Below are positions 1 through 9,187 of a DNA stretch of 64,000 nucleotides, piece by piece. The stretch lies in contig NZ_AUMJ01000027.1 of assembly GCF_000430625.1 (NCBI RefSeq), positions 17,097-81,096 of the forward strand, given 5' to 3'. This stretch comes from Aneurinibacillus terranovensis DSM 18919. GTDB taxonomy: Bacteria; Bacillota; Bacilli; Aneurinibacillales; Aneurinibacillaceae. Below the pieces are notes generated by a model. That model did not search any database and was not told where the DNA came from. It saw only the letters and a program-made list of their open reading frames with translations. Positions within the stretch are counted from its first letter, which is position 1; every line of letters starts with the position of its first letter. The translations under genes and the position numbers were made by a program.

Positions 1-1
1 A

Positions 2-1864
2 TCGTTTGAGCAAATCATGATGAATGCCTTAAAATACAACAATCATGCAAATGTAACGGGGATTCTCATCCAAAAAATGGCACCTAAAGGAACCGAGCTC
101 ATCTTCGGTATCAAAAAAGATCCGGTCTTCGGACATCAGTTAATCATCGGCTTGGGCGGTATTCTGGTCGAGATTATGAAGGATTTTACCATGCGGATGA
201 TGCCGGTTACTGCAGAAGACGTTGAGCAAATGGTCAGCGAATTGAAAGGCTACCCTTTAATTAAGGGCTATAGAGGACAGAGTGGAATCAATCTAAAGGT
301 CTTGAAAAATATCTGTTTAGGGCTCAATGAGTTAGTACAGCAGAAACCCGATATCGAAGAGTTGGATTTAAACCCTGTTATCTTTACGAAGGACGAGGCT
401 GTGATTTGTGACGTTCGGATTTTACTAGGTGAGTCAAAGAAGGAAGAAGATAGTTCAAGTAGACTGCTTGATCATGTTGAGCAAATGATCAATCCTCACT
501 CCATTGCAGTGATTGGCGCATCCACAAATGAGAAGAAAAATGGTGGAAGGCTTTTCCGCTATATCGTAGAGAACGGTTATTCCGGAAATTTGTATCCGAT
601 TAATCCGACTGCAAATGAAATTAAGGGGTACCCAGCCTATCCCAGTGTAAGGGCAGTACCAGGGGATATTGATTTGGCTTGTATTATTGTCGATGCCAGG
701 CAAGTACCGCAAGTTCTGGAAGAATGTATTGCGAAAAAGGTGAAAGCCGCCATTATCTATTCCTCCGGTTTTGCAGAAACGGGAGAGGAAGGAATAAAGC
801 TTCAGGAACAAGTTCTCGCTCTGGCCAAACAAGGTAACATTCGACTGCTGGGTCCTAATTCGATTGGTATCGCCAGTCCTTCGAAGCACGTGTATACTGC
901 TTTTGGTGCCGCGTTAGAATCCAAAGTCAAACATCCGGGAAACATTGGGTTTATCTCTCAAAGCGGAGCCATGGGAAGTGCTCTCTTAAGCAGGGCATGG
1001 GAACAAGGTGCCGGCTTTAGCAGATGGATCAGTGTGGCCAATGAAGCTGATCTAACAACCTCTGACTTTATCGAAGTATTAGCGGATGATGAATTGACTC
1101 AGGTCATTACCGTGTTTATGGAAGGCATCAAAGACGTTAAGGCATTTCGTCAGGCCGCTCAAAGAGCCTTGCAGCGTAGAAAACCTGTTTTAGTTTATAA
1201 GACTGGCAGATCGAGTGTGGGTAAGAGAGCCGTCCAATCCCATACCGGATCGATAGCAGGAGATGATCAGGTCTACTCGACGGCTTTTGAAAAGTTTGGG
1301 GTGCTCAGAATAAAGCACGTGGAAGAATTAATTGATGTTGCAAGAGCATTCGGCATTCAGCCCCTTCCCAAAGGGAACCGGGTCGGCATTGTCACCGCAT
1401 CTGGCGGTGCCTGCAGTGTCATAGCGGATCTGTGTGCGGAAAAGGGTCTGGAAATCCCTGACTTGCCCAATGGTTCAGAAGTCATTAAGCAACTGATCCC
1501 TCCATTTGGATCTGCACAAAATCCTGTTGATGTGACGGCGGAAGTCATTGCGAAACCGGAAATGTTTAAAAAGGTTTTGGAAACGTTAGCAGCGGATTCC
1601 AATGTTGATGGTGTCATTGTGATGCTGACCACCAATTCCGATCCAGGAGCATCTATCATTGCCCAAGCGATTATGGATGTATTTAAAAATCAAAACAAGC
1701 CGATCGTTGTGGGTCGATTAGGGGCAGAAATGATAGCACCGCAGGCTATGGCTTTCTATCAACAAGAAAGTTTTCCGGTATACCCGACTCCGGAAAGAGT
1801 AGTCAATGTGATGGATTATTTGGTGAAATACAGTCAGATTTTAAAGAAACATTCGAAAGTGTAA
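2..1864 (+). CDS. acyl-CoA synthetase (NDP-forming), 5' end outside window
   Basis: The frame is open to the left edge, so the N-terminus (perhaps ~100 residues) is missing. The first ~145 residues seen are the end of an ATP-grasp (beta) domain, with GLGGILVEI and ELDLNPV motifs. From nucleotide ~485 a CoA-binding Rossmann domain begins (SIAVIGAST), followed by succinyl-CoA-ligase-like domains. SHTGSIAG near nucleotide 1240 holds the histidine phosphorylated in this family. The family makes acyl-CoA from acid, NTP and CoA, or the reverse. The beta-then-alpha order is the reverse of the commonest fused form. It lies 28 bp upstream of beta-oxidation genes, so a fatty, branched or aromatic acid is the likely substrate; the exact acid cannot be read. 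Confidence 0.85.
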   Translation, partial: SFEQIMMNALKYNNHANVTGILIQKMAPKGTELIFGIKKDPVFGHQLIIGLGGILVEIMKDFTMRMMPVTAEDVEQMVSELKGYPLIKGYRGQSGINLKVLKNICLGLNELVQQKPDIEELDLNPVIFTKDEAVICDVRILLGESKKEEDSSSRLLDHVEQMINPHSIAVIGASTNEKKNGGRLFRYIVENGYSGNLYPINPTANEIKGYPAYPSVRAVPGDIDLACIIVDARQVPQVLEECIAKKVKAAIIYSSGFAETGEEGIKLQEQVLALAKQGNIRLLGPNSIGIASPSKHVYTAFGAALESKVKHPGNIGFISQSGAMGSALLSRAWEQGAGFSRWISVANEADLTTSDFIEVLADDELTQVITVFMEGIKDVKAFRQAAQRALQRRKPVLVYKTGRSSVGKRAVQSHTGSIAGDDQVYSTAFEKFGVLRIKHVEELIDVARAFGIQPLPKGNRVGIVTASGGACSVIADLCAEKGLEIPDLPNGSEVIKQLIPPFGSAQNPVDVTAEVIAKPEMFKKVLETLAADSNVDGVIVMLTTNSDPGASIIAQAIMDVFKNQNKPIVVGRLGAEMIAPQAMAFYQQESFPVYPTPERVVNVMDYLVKYSQILKKHSKV

Positions 1865-1892
1865 ACAACATACCTGGAATGGAGGGGGCAAC

Positions 1893-2744
1893 ATGAAGAA
1901 CATAGCAGTTATCGGGAGCGGGTTGATGGGTAGGGGGATTGCCTACGCTGCCGCCCAAAGCGGATTTCAGGTTCATCTTCAGGATATACAACCAAAAGCG
2001 CTGGAACAAGCGAAGGACTATATCGAATCTGAAGCGAAAAAAGCGGTTGAACATGGATATATGCAACCCGGAGAAGATGAGGATTTCTTACATCGAATCA
2101 CCTTTACGACAAGCATGGAGGAAGCTGTTGGCCAGGCAGATCTGGTGATTGAGGCTGTTTTAGAAAAAATGGAGCTGAAAGTGGAAATTTTCAAGAAGTT
2201 GGATGAATTATGCCCGAAACAAACGATTTTGGCAACCAACACCTCTACGATGAGCCCAACGGAAATAGCAGCTCAAACTTCCCGGCCAGAGAAATGTATA
2301 GCGATGCACTTTTTTAACCCTCCTCACAAAATGAAATTGGTGGAAATTGTAAGGGGGCTGGATACGTCTGATGAAACGGTTAAAATTGCCAAGCAGGTCG
2401 CTCGCGAAATGAAAAAAGAAACCGTTGAGGTCAATGAGTTTCCTGGTTTTGTAACGAGCCGTATGAACTGTTTGATCGGAAATGAAGCAATGAATATGCT
2501 GATGGAAGGTGTAGCCTCGGCGGAAGACATCGACAAAGCTATGAAGCTTGGATTGAATCACCCGATGGGTCCTCTTGAATTGGCCGACCTTGTGGGATTG
2601 GATACCCGATTACGGAATATGGAGTACCTTTATCAGACGCTTGGTGAAAAATACCGGCCATGTCCCCTATTAATTAAGTATGTAAAAGCTGGCAGATTAG
2701 GGAGAAAATCAGGGACGGGATTCTATAAATACGATAAGGATTAG
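1893..2744 (+). CDS. 3-hydroxyacyl-CoA dehydrogenase
   Basis: A 283-residue single-domain-pair enzyme of the 3-hydroxybutyryl-CoA dehydrogenase type, oxidising L-3-hydroxyacyl-CoA to 3-ketoacyl-CoA with NAD. The N-terminal Rossmann motif GSGLMGRG sits at residues ~8-15. The catalytic histidine lies in AMHFFNPPHKMKLVE, and the C-terminal helical domain contains NHPMGPLELADLVGLD. The length equals that of the stand-alone family rather than the FadB/FadJ fusions. A GGAGGGGG ribosome site precedes the ATG. The thiolase that uses its product follows 11 bp downstream, which supports one operon for a catabolic beta-oxidation route. Confidence 0.93.
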   Translation: MKNIAVIGSGLMGRGIAYAAAQSGFQVHLQDIQPKALEQAKDYIESEAKKAVEHGYMQPGEDEDFLHRITFTTSMEEAVGQADLVIEAVLEKMELKVEIFKKLDELCPKQTILATNTSTMSPTEIAAQTSRPEKCIAMHFFNPPHKMKLVEIVRGLDTSDETVKIAKQVAREMKKETVEVNEFPGFVTSRMNCLIGNEAMNMLMEGVASAEDIDKAMKLGLNHPMGPLELADLVGLDTRLRNMEYLYQTLGEKYRPCPLLIKYVKAGRLGRKSGTGFYKYDKD

Positions 2745-2755
2745 GAGTGGTTCAT

Positions 2756-3949
2756 GTGCGGAATGCTGTCATTGTCGATTCGGTTCGGACGGCGATCGGG
2801 CGAATCGGAGGGAGTTTGAAAGATGTACAGGTAGATTTTTTAGCGGCTAAAGTTATCGAAGAGATCGTTGTCCGTACAGGCATAGATAAAAATGATGTGG
2901 ATGAAGTGATTATGGGACAAGGGAAACAGAGTACCGATTCCCCAAATCTGGCCAGACTAGCTCTGTTGCGTGCCGGGCTTCCCGTTGAAGTTCCCGGATA
3001 TACGGTACATCGCCAGTGCGGTTCAGGACTTCAAGCGGTTCATAATGCTGTTCAGCAAATTCAATGCGGATTATCGGATGTCGTGATTGCAGGTGGAGCA
3101 GAAAGTATGAGTACGGCGCCATATTATCTTCGGCATGCCCGCTACGGATTCGGGGCAGGGAATGGGGAAATTTTGGATCCCAATACAGAAAGTCAACCCC
3201 GTTCTCAACCAGTCGAAGTATATGGCCCCCTAACTATGGGAATGACGGCTGAAAATTTGGCTGAGAGATATAAGATATCCCGTGAAGAACAGGATGAGTT
3301 TGCTGCACGCAGTCAGAATCTTGCCCTTCATGCCATTGAACGCGGCTATTTTAAAAGGGAAATTGTTCCTTATGAAATCAGAACCAAAAAAGAAACGGTT
3401 CGATTCGATACGGATGAGCATCCCCGAAAAACATCGAACGAAAAATTATCAAAACTAAATGCTGTCTTTAAAGAAAATGGTACGGTTACTGCTGGAAACA
3501 GCAGTGGAAGAAATGACGGCGCCTCCGCTCTGCTTTTGATGTCAGAAGAGGCAGCAAGCAAATGTGGAGTAAAGCCTAAAGCCAAAATTATTGCCCAAGC
3601 ATCGGCTGGGGTTTCGCCAGAGATCATGGGAATCGGACCTGTTCCGGCAACCATGAAGGCATTAAAAATGGCCGGTCTAAAACTAGTTGATATAGGCCTG
3701 ATTGAATTAAACGAAGCTTTTGCCGCTCAAGCCTTGGCTGTGATCAAGGAATGGAATACAGATCTAGAGAAGATTAACGTCAACGGAGGAGCCATCGCCA
3801 TGGGACATCCGATTGGTGCTTCCGGAGCGATCCTCTTAACCAAACTCTTGCATGAATTGGAACGGCGGGGAGAAAAGTATGGACTCGTCACCCTTTGCAT
3901 TGCAGGAGGCTTAGGGATTACAACGATTGTAGAGAATTTACAAGTGTAA
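2756..3949 (+). CDS. acetyl-CoA C-acyltransferase (thiolase)
   Basis: Thiolase cleaving 3-ketoacyl-CoA with CoA. I place the start at GTG 2756 because AGGAG at 2743-2747 is 8 bases upstream and the protein then begins MRNAVIVDSVRTAIG, the usual family start; the in-frame GTG at 2747 overlaps the ribosome site. With 397 residues, the catalytic triad falls at Cys88 (QCGSGLQA), His351 (AMGHPIGASG) and Cys381 (CIAGGLG), all intact. This is the usual degradative/biosynthetic thiolase I/II length. It is co-transcribed with the dehydrogenase upstream and the ETF genes downstream. Confidence 0.93.
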   Translation: MRNAVIVDSVRTAIGRIGGSLKDVQVDFLAAKVIEEIVVRTGIDKNDVDEVIMGQGKQSTDSPNLARLALLRAGLPVEVPGYTVHRQCGSGLQAVHNAVQQIQCGLSDVVIAGGAESMSTAPYYLRHARYGFGAGNGEILDPNTESQPRSQPVEVYGPLTMGMTAENLAERYKISREEQDEFAARSQNLALHAIERGYFKREIVPYEIRTKKETVRFDTDEHPRKTSNEKLSKLNAVFKENGTVTAGNSSGRNDGASALLLMSEEAASKCGVKPKAKIIAQASAGVSPEIMGIGPVPATMKALKMAGLKLVDIGLIELNEAFAAQALAVIKEWNTDLEKINVNGGAIAMGHPIGASGAILLTKLLHELERRGEKYGLVTLCIAGGLGITTIVENLQV

Positions 3950-3983
3950 AATACACGATGATTGGAGAAAGGGTGATTTTATC

Positions 3984-4748
3984 ATGAATATACTTGTATG
4001 TATCAAACAAACCTTTGATACGGAAGAAAAGATCGTCATCAAGGATGATCGGATAAGTGAAGATGGCGTGGAATTTATCATCAATCCCTATGATGAATAC
4101 GCAGTGGAAGAGGCCGTAAAGATCAAAGAAGAAACGGGGGCGGAAGTGACGGTTCTGACCGTAGGGCCTGCCCGAGCGGAAAACGCGTTGCGTACTGCTC
4201 TGGCCATGGGTGCAGATAAAGGCATCATCATTGAAGTAGATGGGACAGAAGTCGATGAATATACAACGGCGAAATGGATCGCGGCAGCTATTAAAGACCG
4301 CCGTTTTGATCTGATTCTCGGCGGAAATATGGCTGTGGATTCCGGTGCAGGCCAAGTTGCCATTCGGGTCGCTGAAGAATTGGACATCCCGCACGTGTCT
4401 TCCATTACCAAACTGACTTTGGATGGTATAAAAGCAACGGTGGAAAGAGACGTGGATGGAGATACCGAGGTCATCGAAGTAGGATTGCCATTCCTGGCTA
4501 CAGCCCAACAGGGTTTGAATGAACCTCGCTATCCATCGTTGCCCGGGATTATGAAAGCGAAGAAAAAATCCTTGGAGCGTTTGTCAGTTGAAGATTTAGG
4601 ACTCTCTCAGAAAGTAACGGCTTGCACAGCGGTCATTGACCAATACTTGCCGTCCAAGAAACAGGCAGGACGGATTTTACAAGGCGAAATTCCGCAACAG
4701 GTGAATGAGCTAGCACAACTGCTTCGCAATGAAGCAAAAGTAATCTAA
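3984..4748 (+). CDS. etfB: electron transfer flavoprotein beta subunit
   Basis: A 254-residue EtfB. It begins MNILVCIKQTFDTEEKI and contains the AMP-binding core DLILGGNMAVDSGAGQVA and the ETF-beta signature-like stretch VERDVDGDTEVIEVGLP. With EtfA it accepts electrons from acyl-CoA dehydrogenases (no such gene is in the window; it may lie upstream) and passes them to the quinone pool through ETF:quinone oxidoreductase. An AGAAAGGGTG ribosome site precedes the ATG. The etfB-etfA order and the linkage to dehydrogenase and thiolase genes are typical of Bacillales fatty-acid operons. Confidence 0.95.
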   Translation: MNILVCIKQTFDTEEKIVIKDDRISEDGVEFIINPYDEYAVEEAVKIKEETGAEVTVLTVGPARAENALRTALAMGADKGIIIEVDGTEVDEYTTAKWIAAAIKDRRFDLILGGNMAVDSGAGQVAIRVAEELDIPHVSSITKLTLDGIKATVERDVDGDTEVIEVGLPFLATAQQGLNEPRYPSLPGIMKAKKKSLERLSVEDLGLSQKVTACTAVIDQYLPSKKQAGRILQGEIPQQVNELAQLLRNEAKVI

Positions 4749-4763
4749 TTGAGGAGGATCATT

Positions 4764-5741
4764 ATGGGTAGAAAAGTTCTTGTACTTACCGAAACCAAAG
4801 ATGGAAAATTAAGAAATGTGTCGTTCGAAGCGTTAACTGTGGCCCGCCAGTTGGCTGAAGGCGGAGAAGTCGTAGCCGCATTGTTTGGGTCAGTTGCAGC
4901 AACGAACCTCGACGAGATCAGTAAGTACGGAGCAGATAAGCTGTATATTGTCGATGAAGAAAAGGTATCCGTTTATACGGCAGATGCCTATTCCCAGGCT
5001 CTCCATCAGTTGATTGAAAAAGTGGAAGCGGATGTGATCTTGATGGGTCATACTGCAATGGGAAAAGATCTAGCGCCCCGAGTAGCGGCTCGTTTAGGAA
5101 TTGGCTTGATTTCCGATTGTACGGGGGTTGCCTGCCAGAATGATCAAGTGAAATTTATCCGACCGATTTATTCGGGAAAGGCATTCCAAAAGAAAATATT
5201 CAAAGAAAGTAAAGGGGTTATCACTCTTCGTCCAAATAACTTTGAAATTTTGGAAAATCCAGTGGAAACCGAATTCATTTCCTTTCACCCCGAGATTAAA
5301 GATGTACGTACGATTGTAAAAGAGGTCGTCAGAAAAGCAGTTGGTGGTGTGGATCTTAGCGAAGCCAAGATTGTCGTTTCCGGTGGCCGCGGGGTGAAAA
5401 GTGCTGAAGGGTTCAAACCGCTTCAGAAATTGGCAGAAGTGCTTGGCGGAGCAGTTGGTGCCTCTCGTGGCGCATGCGACGCGGAATACTGCGATTACTC
5501 CCTGCAAATCGGCCAAACCGGGAAAGTCGTAACACCTGATCTTTACATAGCATGCGGTATTTCCGGCGCGATCCAGCATTTAGCCGGGATGTCCAATTCT
5601 AAAATTATCGTGGCGATTAATAATGATCCCGAAGCTCCTATTTTCCAAGTGGCGGACTATGGAATTGTAGGAGATCTTTTTGAAGTCGTTCCTCTTCTAG
5701 CAGATGAAGTCAAGAAAATGCTAGAAGTGAGTTATGCATAG
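4764..5741 (+). CDS. etfA: electron transfer flavoprotein alpha subunit
   Basis: A 325-residue EtfA. The start is ATG 4764, with GAGGAGG at 4751-4757; an upstream in-frame TTG at 4749 overlaps the ribosome site and is not used here. The C-terminal half carries the FAD-binding ETF-alpha domain: [42 protein letters not shown] and [11 protein letters not shown]. It pairs with EtfB immediately upstream. The length is typical of bacterial EtfA, and no key segment appears missing. Confidence 0.95.
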   Translation: MGRKVLVLTETKDGKLRNVSFEALTVARQLAEGGEVVAALFGSVAATNLDEISKYGADKLYIVDEEKVSVYTADAYSQALHQLIEKVEADVILMGHTAMGKDLAPRVAARLGIGLISDCTGVACQNDQVKFIRPIYSGKAFQKKIFKESKGVITLRPNNFEILENPVETEFISFHPEIKDVRTIVKEVVRKAVGGVDLSEAKIVVSGGRGVKSAEGFKPLQKLAEVLGGAVGASRGACDAEYCDYSLQIGQTGKVVTPDLYIACGISGAIQHLAGMSNSKIIVAINNDPEAPIFQVADYGIVGDLFEVVPLLADEVKKMLEVSYA

Positions 5742-5787
5742 GGTGTGTAATAGAGGTATTTAAGGGTTCACAAAGAGGAGACGTGTG

Positions 5788-6180
5788 ATGAAAAAAACTG
5801 AACCGGGAATGAGTCCATTTTGGGATTATGTTGGGATGAAGGAAATGAAAATCGAGGAAGGGTATGCCGAACTACGAATGGATATCACTCCGAATCTGCA
5901 TCAAAGAAGAGGGTCTGTTCACGGAGGAGCACTGGCTACACTCATCGATGGAGCGATCGGTTCTGCCGTACGCTCTGTCCTCACAGAAGAGGAGATTTCC
6001 CCCACAGTAGAGTTGAAAGTTAATTATATCCGCCCTGCAACAGGGGAGTATTTGACGGCTAAGTCCAAACTTTACCATCGCGGTGGGTCATTGGCAGTCG
6101 GTCAGGCGGAGATTTATGATTCGAATGGGGACTTGGTAGCAATAGGCACTGCCACCTTTATGATCCTGAAAAAAAGATAA
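5788..6180 (+). CDS. PaaI-type hotdog acyl-CoA thioesterase
   Basis: A 130-residue single hotdog-fold protein. HQRRGSVHGGALATLIDGA (around residues 34-52) matches the PaaI/YbgC-like active site, where the HGG and the following Asp act in thioester hydrolysis. The start is ATG 5788 with AGAGGAG upstream. It is the last gene of the beta-oxidation operon, 46 bp after etfA and followed by a hairpin terminator. A role in releasing CoA from dead-end or inhibitory acyl-CoA intermediates is inferred from context; the substrate is unknown. Confidence 0.85.
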   Translation: MKKTEPGMSPFWDYVGMKEMKIEEGYAELRMDITPNLHQRRGSVHGGALATLIDGAIGSAVRSVLTEEEISPTVELKVNYIRPATGEYLTAKSKLYHRGGSLAVGQAEIYDSNGDLVAIGTATFMILKKR

Positions 6181-6196
6181 AACAGTCTTTGTAAAC

Positions 6197-6236
6197 GAAA
6201 ACAGTTATCTTTGTTTTAACCAAGATAACTGTTTTC
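6197..6236 (+). terminator. hairpin terminator after the beta-oxidation operon
   Basis: A perfect 15-bp inverted repeat (arms 6197-6211 and 6222-6236) with a 10-base loop, 16 bases after the thioesterase stop. The run of T that follows is weak, so it may be a less efficient or factor-assisted terminator. Confidence 0.7.
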
Positions 6237-6355
6237 ATTGTGCCCGATCATTCCGTTATATAAAAAGCTGCCAATTTAATCCCATCTTAATCCTGCCTCT
6301 ATGCTTATACTATAAAAAAATAAAAAGTTAAATAGCCCCTAATTTATAATCCTTC

Positions 6356-6925
6356 CTATAGATCGGTGTGAGGCTGATATATATCCCATCCGAATTTTAA
6401 TGCACTAACAATATAGTCAGCTACTTCTTCAGGATTTTGATTATCGGTTTCAATTTTTGAATTGTGCTTTGAATAAGCGAGCTGTCTTTCTTCAAACAAT
6501 TCCTGAATTTCACTTGCTGTACGGTTATGCAATACAGGCCGATTATCAATTAGTAAATCAAGTCTTTCCTTCCAGGCATCCCAGGATAAATCCAGAAAAA
6601 GCACAATGCAATGAGCCAGACATACCTTCCTGATCTCTTCCTGTTGAAATGCTCCACCGCCCAAAGAAACAATTTTGCAACGATGATTTTTGCAAATATC
6701 AAGAACGGTTTCCCTTTCTATCTTTCGAAAATGTCGCTCACCCCTCTCCTTAAACAATTGGGAAATAGGCATGTTATACTTTTCTTCAATATATTGATCA
6801 ATATCTATAAAGTCCCTGTAAAGCTTTTTAGCGACAAGTTGACCAATTGTTGTCTTTCCCACTCCCATGAAACCGATGAATACAATGTTTTTTTCTCTGA
6901 CGGGGAGTTCCCTTTCTTTCATCAT
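6356..6925 (-). CDS. aroK: shikimate kinase
   Basis: A 189-residue P-loop kinase phosphorylating shikimate at the 3-hydroxyl in chorismate synthesis. The Walker A motif GFMGVGKTT lies at residues ~18-26. The shikimate-binding DIDQYIEE and GERHFRKIE motifs, and SLGGGAF, follow in family order, and RPVLHNR is the lid/adenine-region arginine segment. It starts with two tandem ATGs (6925 or 6922); AGGAG lies ~10 bases upstream. It is a single-gene unit on the minus strand, convergent with the thioesterase operon, with no other aro genes beside it. The C-terminus is slightly longer than the usual ~170 residues. Confidence 0.92.
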   Translation of the reverse strand: MMKERELPVREKNIVFIGFMGVGKTTIGQLVAKKLYRDFIDIDQYIEEKYNMPISQLFKERGERHFRKIERETVLDICKNHRCKIVSLGGGAFQQEEIRKVCLAHCIVLFLDLSWDAWKERLDLLIDNRPVLHNRTASEIQELFEERQLAYSKHNSKIETDNQNPEEVADYIVSALKFGWDIYQPHTDL

Positions 6926-7270
6926 TTACTTTGTTCTCCTATCTGTTAGTTAACTATAAACTGGAGGAAATACTTTCCTTCATGTATATACTAAAAATAA
7001 CAAAAGTTTTAGTTCGAATATTTATTTTAAGGAAATATTAAAAATAAATAGTGTTACTTATTCAATTATACAATTCTATTTAGCCCTTTAAAAGATGCCT
7101 CCAAGCAAGTAGACTATGAAAATACGAACCAACATATATAGTATGGTAAAATCGATATTCCATGCTTCAAACCGGTATGAATTTACTATGAATTGATTGG
7201 CCAAAATGGAATACTTTTTTGAAATTGATGTATGTCTTATTTTCAATGAATATGTGAATGTGATTATATT
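6926..7270. other. AT-rich intergenic stretch, no gene seen
   Basis: Between aroK and the IS110-type relic I see only AT-rich DNA. A minus-strand reading frame crosses 7088-7363, but its N-terminus is read backwards through the IS relic and it has no recognisable domain. The aroK promoter should lie near 6940-7000. Confidence 0.5.
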
Positions 7271-7493
7271 TGAGCGTTTTGCACTTTTACCATAAAAAAG
7301 GACTTCAGCCCCAACTTGCAGAAGAATACAGGTGACTAAACCCATTCCACTAAAGAGGAGCAATTCCTGTAATGAAGTAATTTGAGCTTTGAACGAAAAA
7401 AGCGCCTCTAGTATACTGGGAAACGTTCCATCGAGAATAATCCCGTACGAAAAGAGGCACTTACATGAAGTAAGATGAAATAGAAACAGAATC
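7271..7493 (+). mobile_element. stranded left end of an IS110-family element
   Basis: This stretch aligns closely with the upstream non-coding end of the intact IS110-type element at 61732-61996. Both begin TGAGCGTTTTGCA, share a ~100-base nearly identical block (7290-7400 versus 61783-61890), a hairpin just before the start codon, the ATGAAG start, and the first ~30 coding bases. Similarity then stops at ~7493. It lacks the GNRA-capped stem found at 61759-61774 in the intact copy. It therefore has no recombinase gene and is either a truncated copy or a deletion relic. Confidence 0.85.
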
Positions 7494-7587
7494 TTTCGCG
7501 AGAAGGTAAGCAGCGTATCATCCTACAACCAGAACTTATTGTTCGCAACTCTTCACAAAATACTATAAAATTGTCCCTAAAACAGCC

Positions 7588-7621
7588 CCCCTGCAGCGGT
7601 GAGAAATCCGCGCTGCAGGGG
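7588..7621 (-). terminator. terminator of the MocR gene
   Basis: GC-rich inverted repeat CCCCTGCAGCG (7588-7598) / CGCTGCAGGGG (7611-7621), just past the MocR stop on the minus strand and followed in that direction by a short T-rich stretch. Confidence 0.75.
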
Positions 7622-7641
7622 TTTTAAATTGTTAAGACGGG

Positions 7642-9075
7642 TTACTTTTCACTGGCAGAGTCCAATGAACGGGCCAGGCTGACGAGTCGCTGTAAACCCT
7701 CGCGCAATAGTTGTTCATTCACATAGGAATAGCTTAATCGCAGCCAGGACTCTGATTTCCTGAGCGGATCACAGATGGACCCGGGAACAAAGGAAACAGA
7801 CTGCTCCATGCTTTGGATAAGCAGTGCTTCCATGGGAATTGTCTCAGGCAGCTTAACCCACAGGTTGAGACCGCCTTTTGGGCTGGTCCATTTCCAATTC
7901 GCCACGGCTAGTTCTTCCTCCATAATGTCCTTTCGAATATTGAGCGCAATCCGGAGTTTTTCCAGATGCTGCTGCAGCCGGACGGAGGTGAAATAATGGA
8001 GAAAAATTTTTTGGTTCAGCAGCGGCGTACCGTTATCTGATAAGGACTTCTCGGGTAAGAGACATTTCATTAAGGGCGGCCGGCTTGCGACAGCGGCAAT
8101 ACGCAGGCCGGGAGCAACGTATTTGCTAAAGCCGCGGATATACATAACCCACCCTTCTGTGTCATATGCAAAAAGTGGGGCAGGCGGCTCCCGGTCAAAA
8201 TACGTATCGTGAAACGGGTCATCTTCCACCAGTAGGCAGCGGTACTGTTCGGCAAGCTCTACGAGCCGTTTTCGCTGTTCCGCCGGAACGGTGTAGCCCG
8301 TTGGGTTGTGGAAGGTAGGGTTAAGGTAAAAGAGGCGCGGCTTAAATTGTCTCATATAACTTTCAACCTGCGCTAAATCATAGCCTCCGGGATGGATATC
8401 TATCGGAATGAGATGCGCACCCTGCCGGCGAAAAATATCAATCGCGGCGCTGTAGGTTGGCCGCTCCAACAAAACAGCATCCTTGGGTTTTATGAGGATT
8501 TTAGAAATCAGGTCAATCGCCTGTTGCGCCCCCGATGTGATTAATAACTCATCCGCAGAAACGTGGAACCGGTGGCGCTTTGAGAAATAGCGGGCAAGTG
8601 TTTCGCGCAGTTCTTCATCTCCCTGCACCGTGGAGTAGGTGCCGAGTACTTTCGGGTACAAATCAAATACCTTTTTTACATAGTGTGAAAAATAAAGATT
8701 AGGCAAAAGATTCGGATCGATAAGCGCTTTAGAAAACTGATAGGTAACCGGCACCTGATGGATTTCAGACAGGTGGCTTTTTTGAAAATAGGAAGAGATA
8801 GGGGAATCTTCCCCATGATCGACCGCCATTCTAAAATTCGGCTGAACATAATAGCCTGATTTATCTTTTACATATACTTTTCCATTATCCTTAAGCAGCT
8901 GGTAAGCCCTGAAGACGGTCAACCGGTGTACATTCAATTGTTGTGCCAGCATTCGTATAGATGGGAGCTTATCATGTTCTTTCCACTCCCCGCGCGCTAT
9001 CCGGTTCAACAGGTAATCATACACTTGGTCGTACAGAGAATTCGATTGCCCGGCTACCGGGAAGTTTTCATTCAT
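7642..9075 (-). CDS. MocR-family PLP-dependent transcriptional regulator
   Basis: A 477-residue fusion. Residues ~10-80 form a GntR-type winged helix (YDYLLNRIARGEWKEHDKLP, then LNVHRLTVFRAYQLL). The rest is a fold-type I aminotransferase domain with the PLP lysine in GFSKYVAPGLR and NPTFHNPTGYTVP. I choose ATG 9075 because an AAGGGGG site lies 9 bases upstream; the in-frame ATG at 9084 abuts that site. MocR proteins act as aminoacid/PLP-responsive dimers and usually control a divergent neighbour, here the DMT transporter at 9188. The target metabolite cannot be read from sequence. Confidence 0.9.
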   Translation of the reverse strand: MNENFPVAGQSNSLYDQVYDYLLNRIARGEWKEHDKLPSIRMLAQQLNVHRLTVFRAYQLLKDNGKVYVKDKSGYYVQPNFRMAVDHGEDSPISSYFQKSHLSEIHQVPVTYQFSKALIDPNLLPNLYFSHYVKKVFDLYPKVLGTYSTVQGDEELRETLARYFSKRHRFHVSADELLITSGAQQAIDLISKILIKPKDAVLLERPTYSAAIDIFRRQGAHLIPIDIHPGGYDLAQVESYMRQFKPRLFYLNPTFHNPTGYTVPAEQRKRLVELAEQYRCLLVEDDPFHDTYFDREPPAPLFAYDTEGWVMYIRGFSKYVAPGLRIAAVASRPPLMKCLLPEKSLSDNGTPLLNQKIFLHYFTSVRLQQHLEKLRIALNIRKDIMEEELAVANWKWTSPKGGLNLWVKLPETIPMEALLIQSMEQSVSFVPGSICDPLRKSESWLRLSYSYVNEQLLREGLQRLVSLARSLDSASEK

Positions 9076-9120
9076 GCGCAGCATCCCCCTTTTTCTTTCA
9101 TTTTACACGATGTCCCCACA

Positions 9121-9148
9121 ATCTGTTCTGTGGTAACATATCTGTTCT
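9121..9148. promoter_or_regulatory. direct repeats, candidate MocR operator
   Basis: ATCTGTTCT occurs twice in the same orientation (9121-9129 and 9140-9148), 19 bp apart, in the 112-bp gap between the divergent MocR and transporter genes. MocR regulators commonly bind spaced direct repeats, so this is the natural operator candidate. The assignment is inferred. Confidence 0.5.
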
Positions 9149-9187
9149 ATTTTCCTCCTATTATGATGAAAAAAAGGAGGAAGATAA

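Noticed and set aside
7088..7363. 91-codon minus-strand ORF with hydrophobic C-terminus
   Set aside because: Its first third is the reverse complement of the IS110 left end (the same false peptide appears opposite 61776-61958), it has no ribosome site, and the rest matches nothing known.
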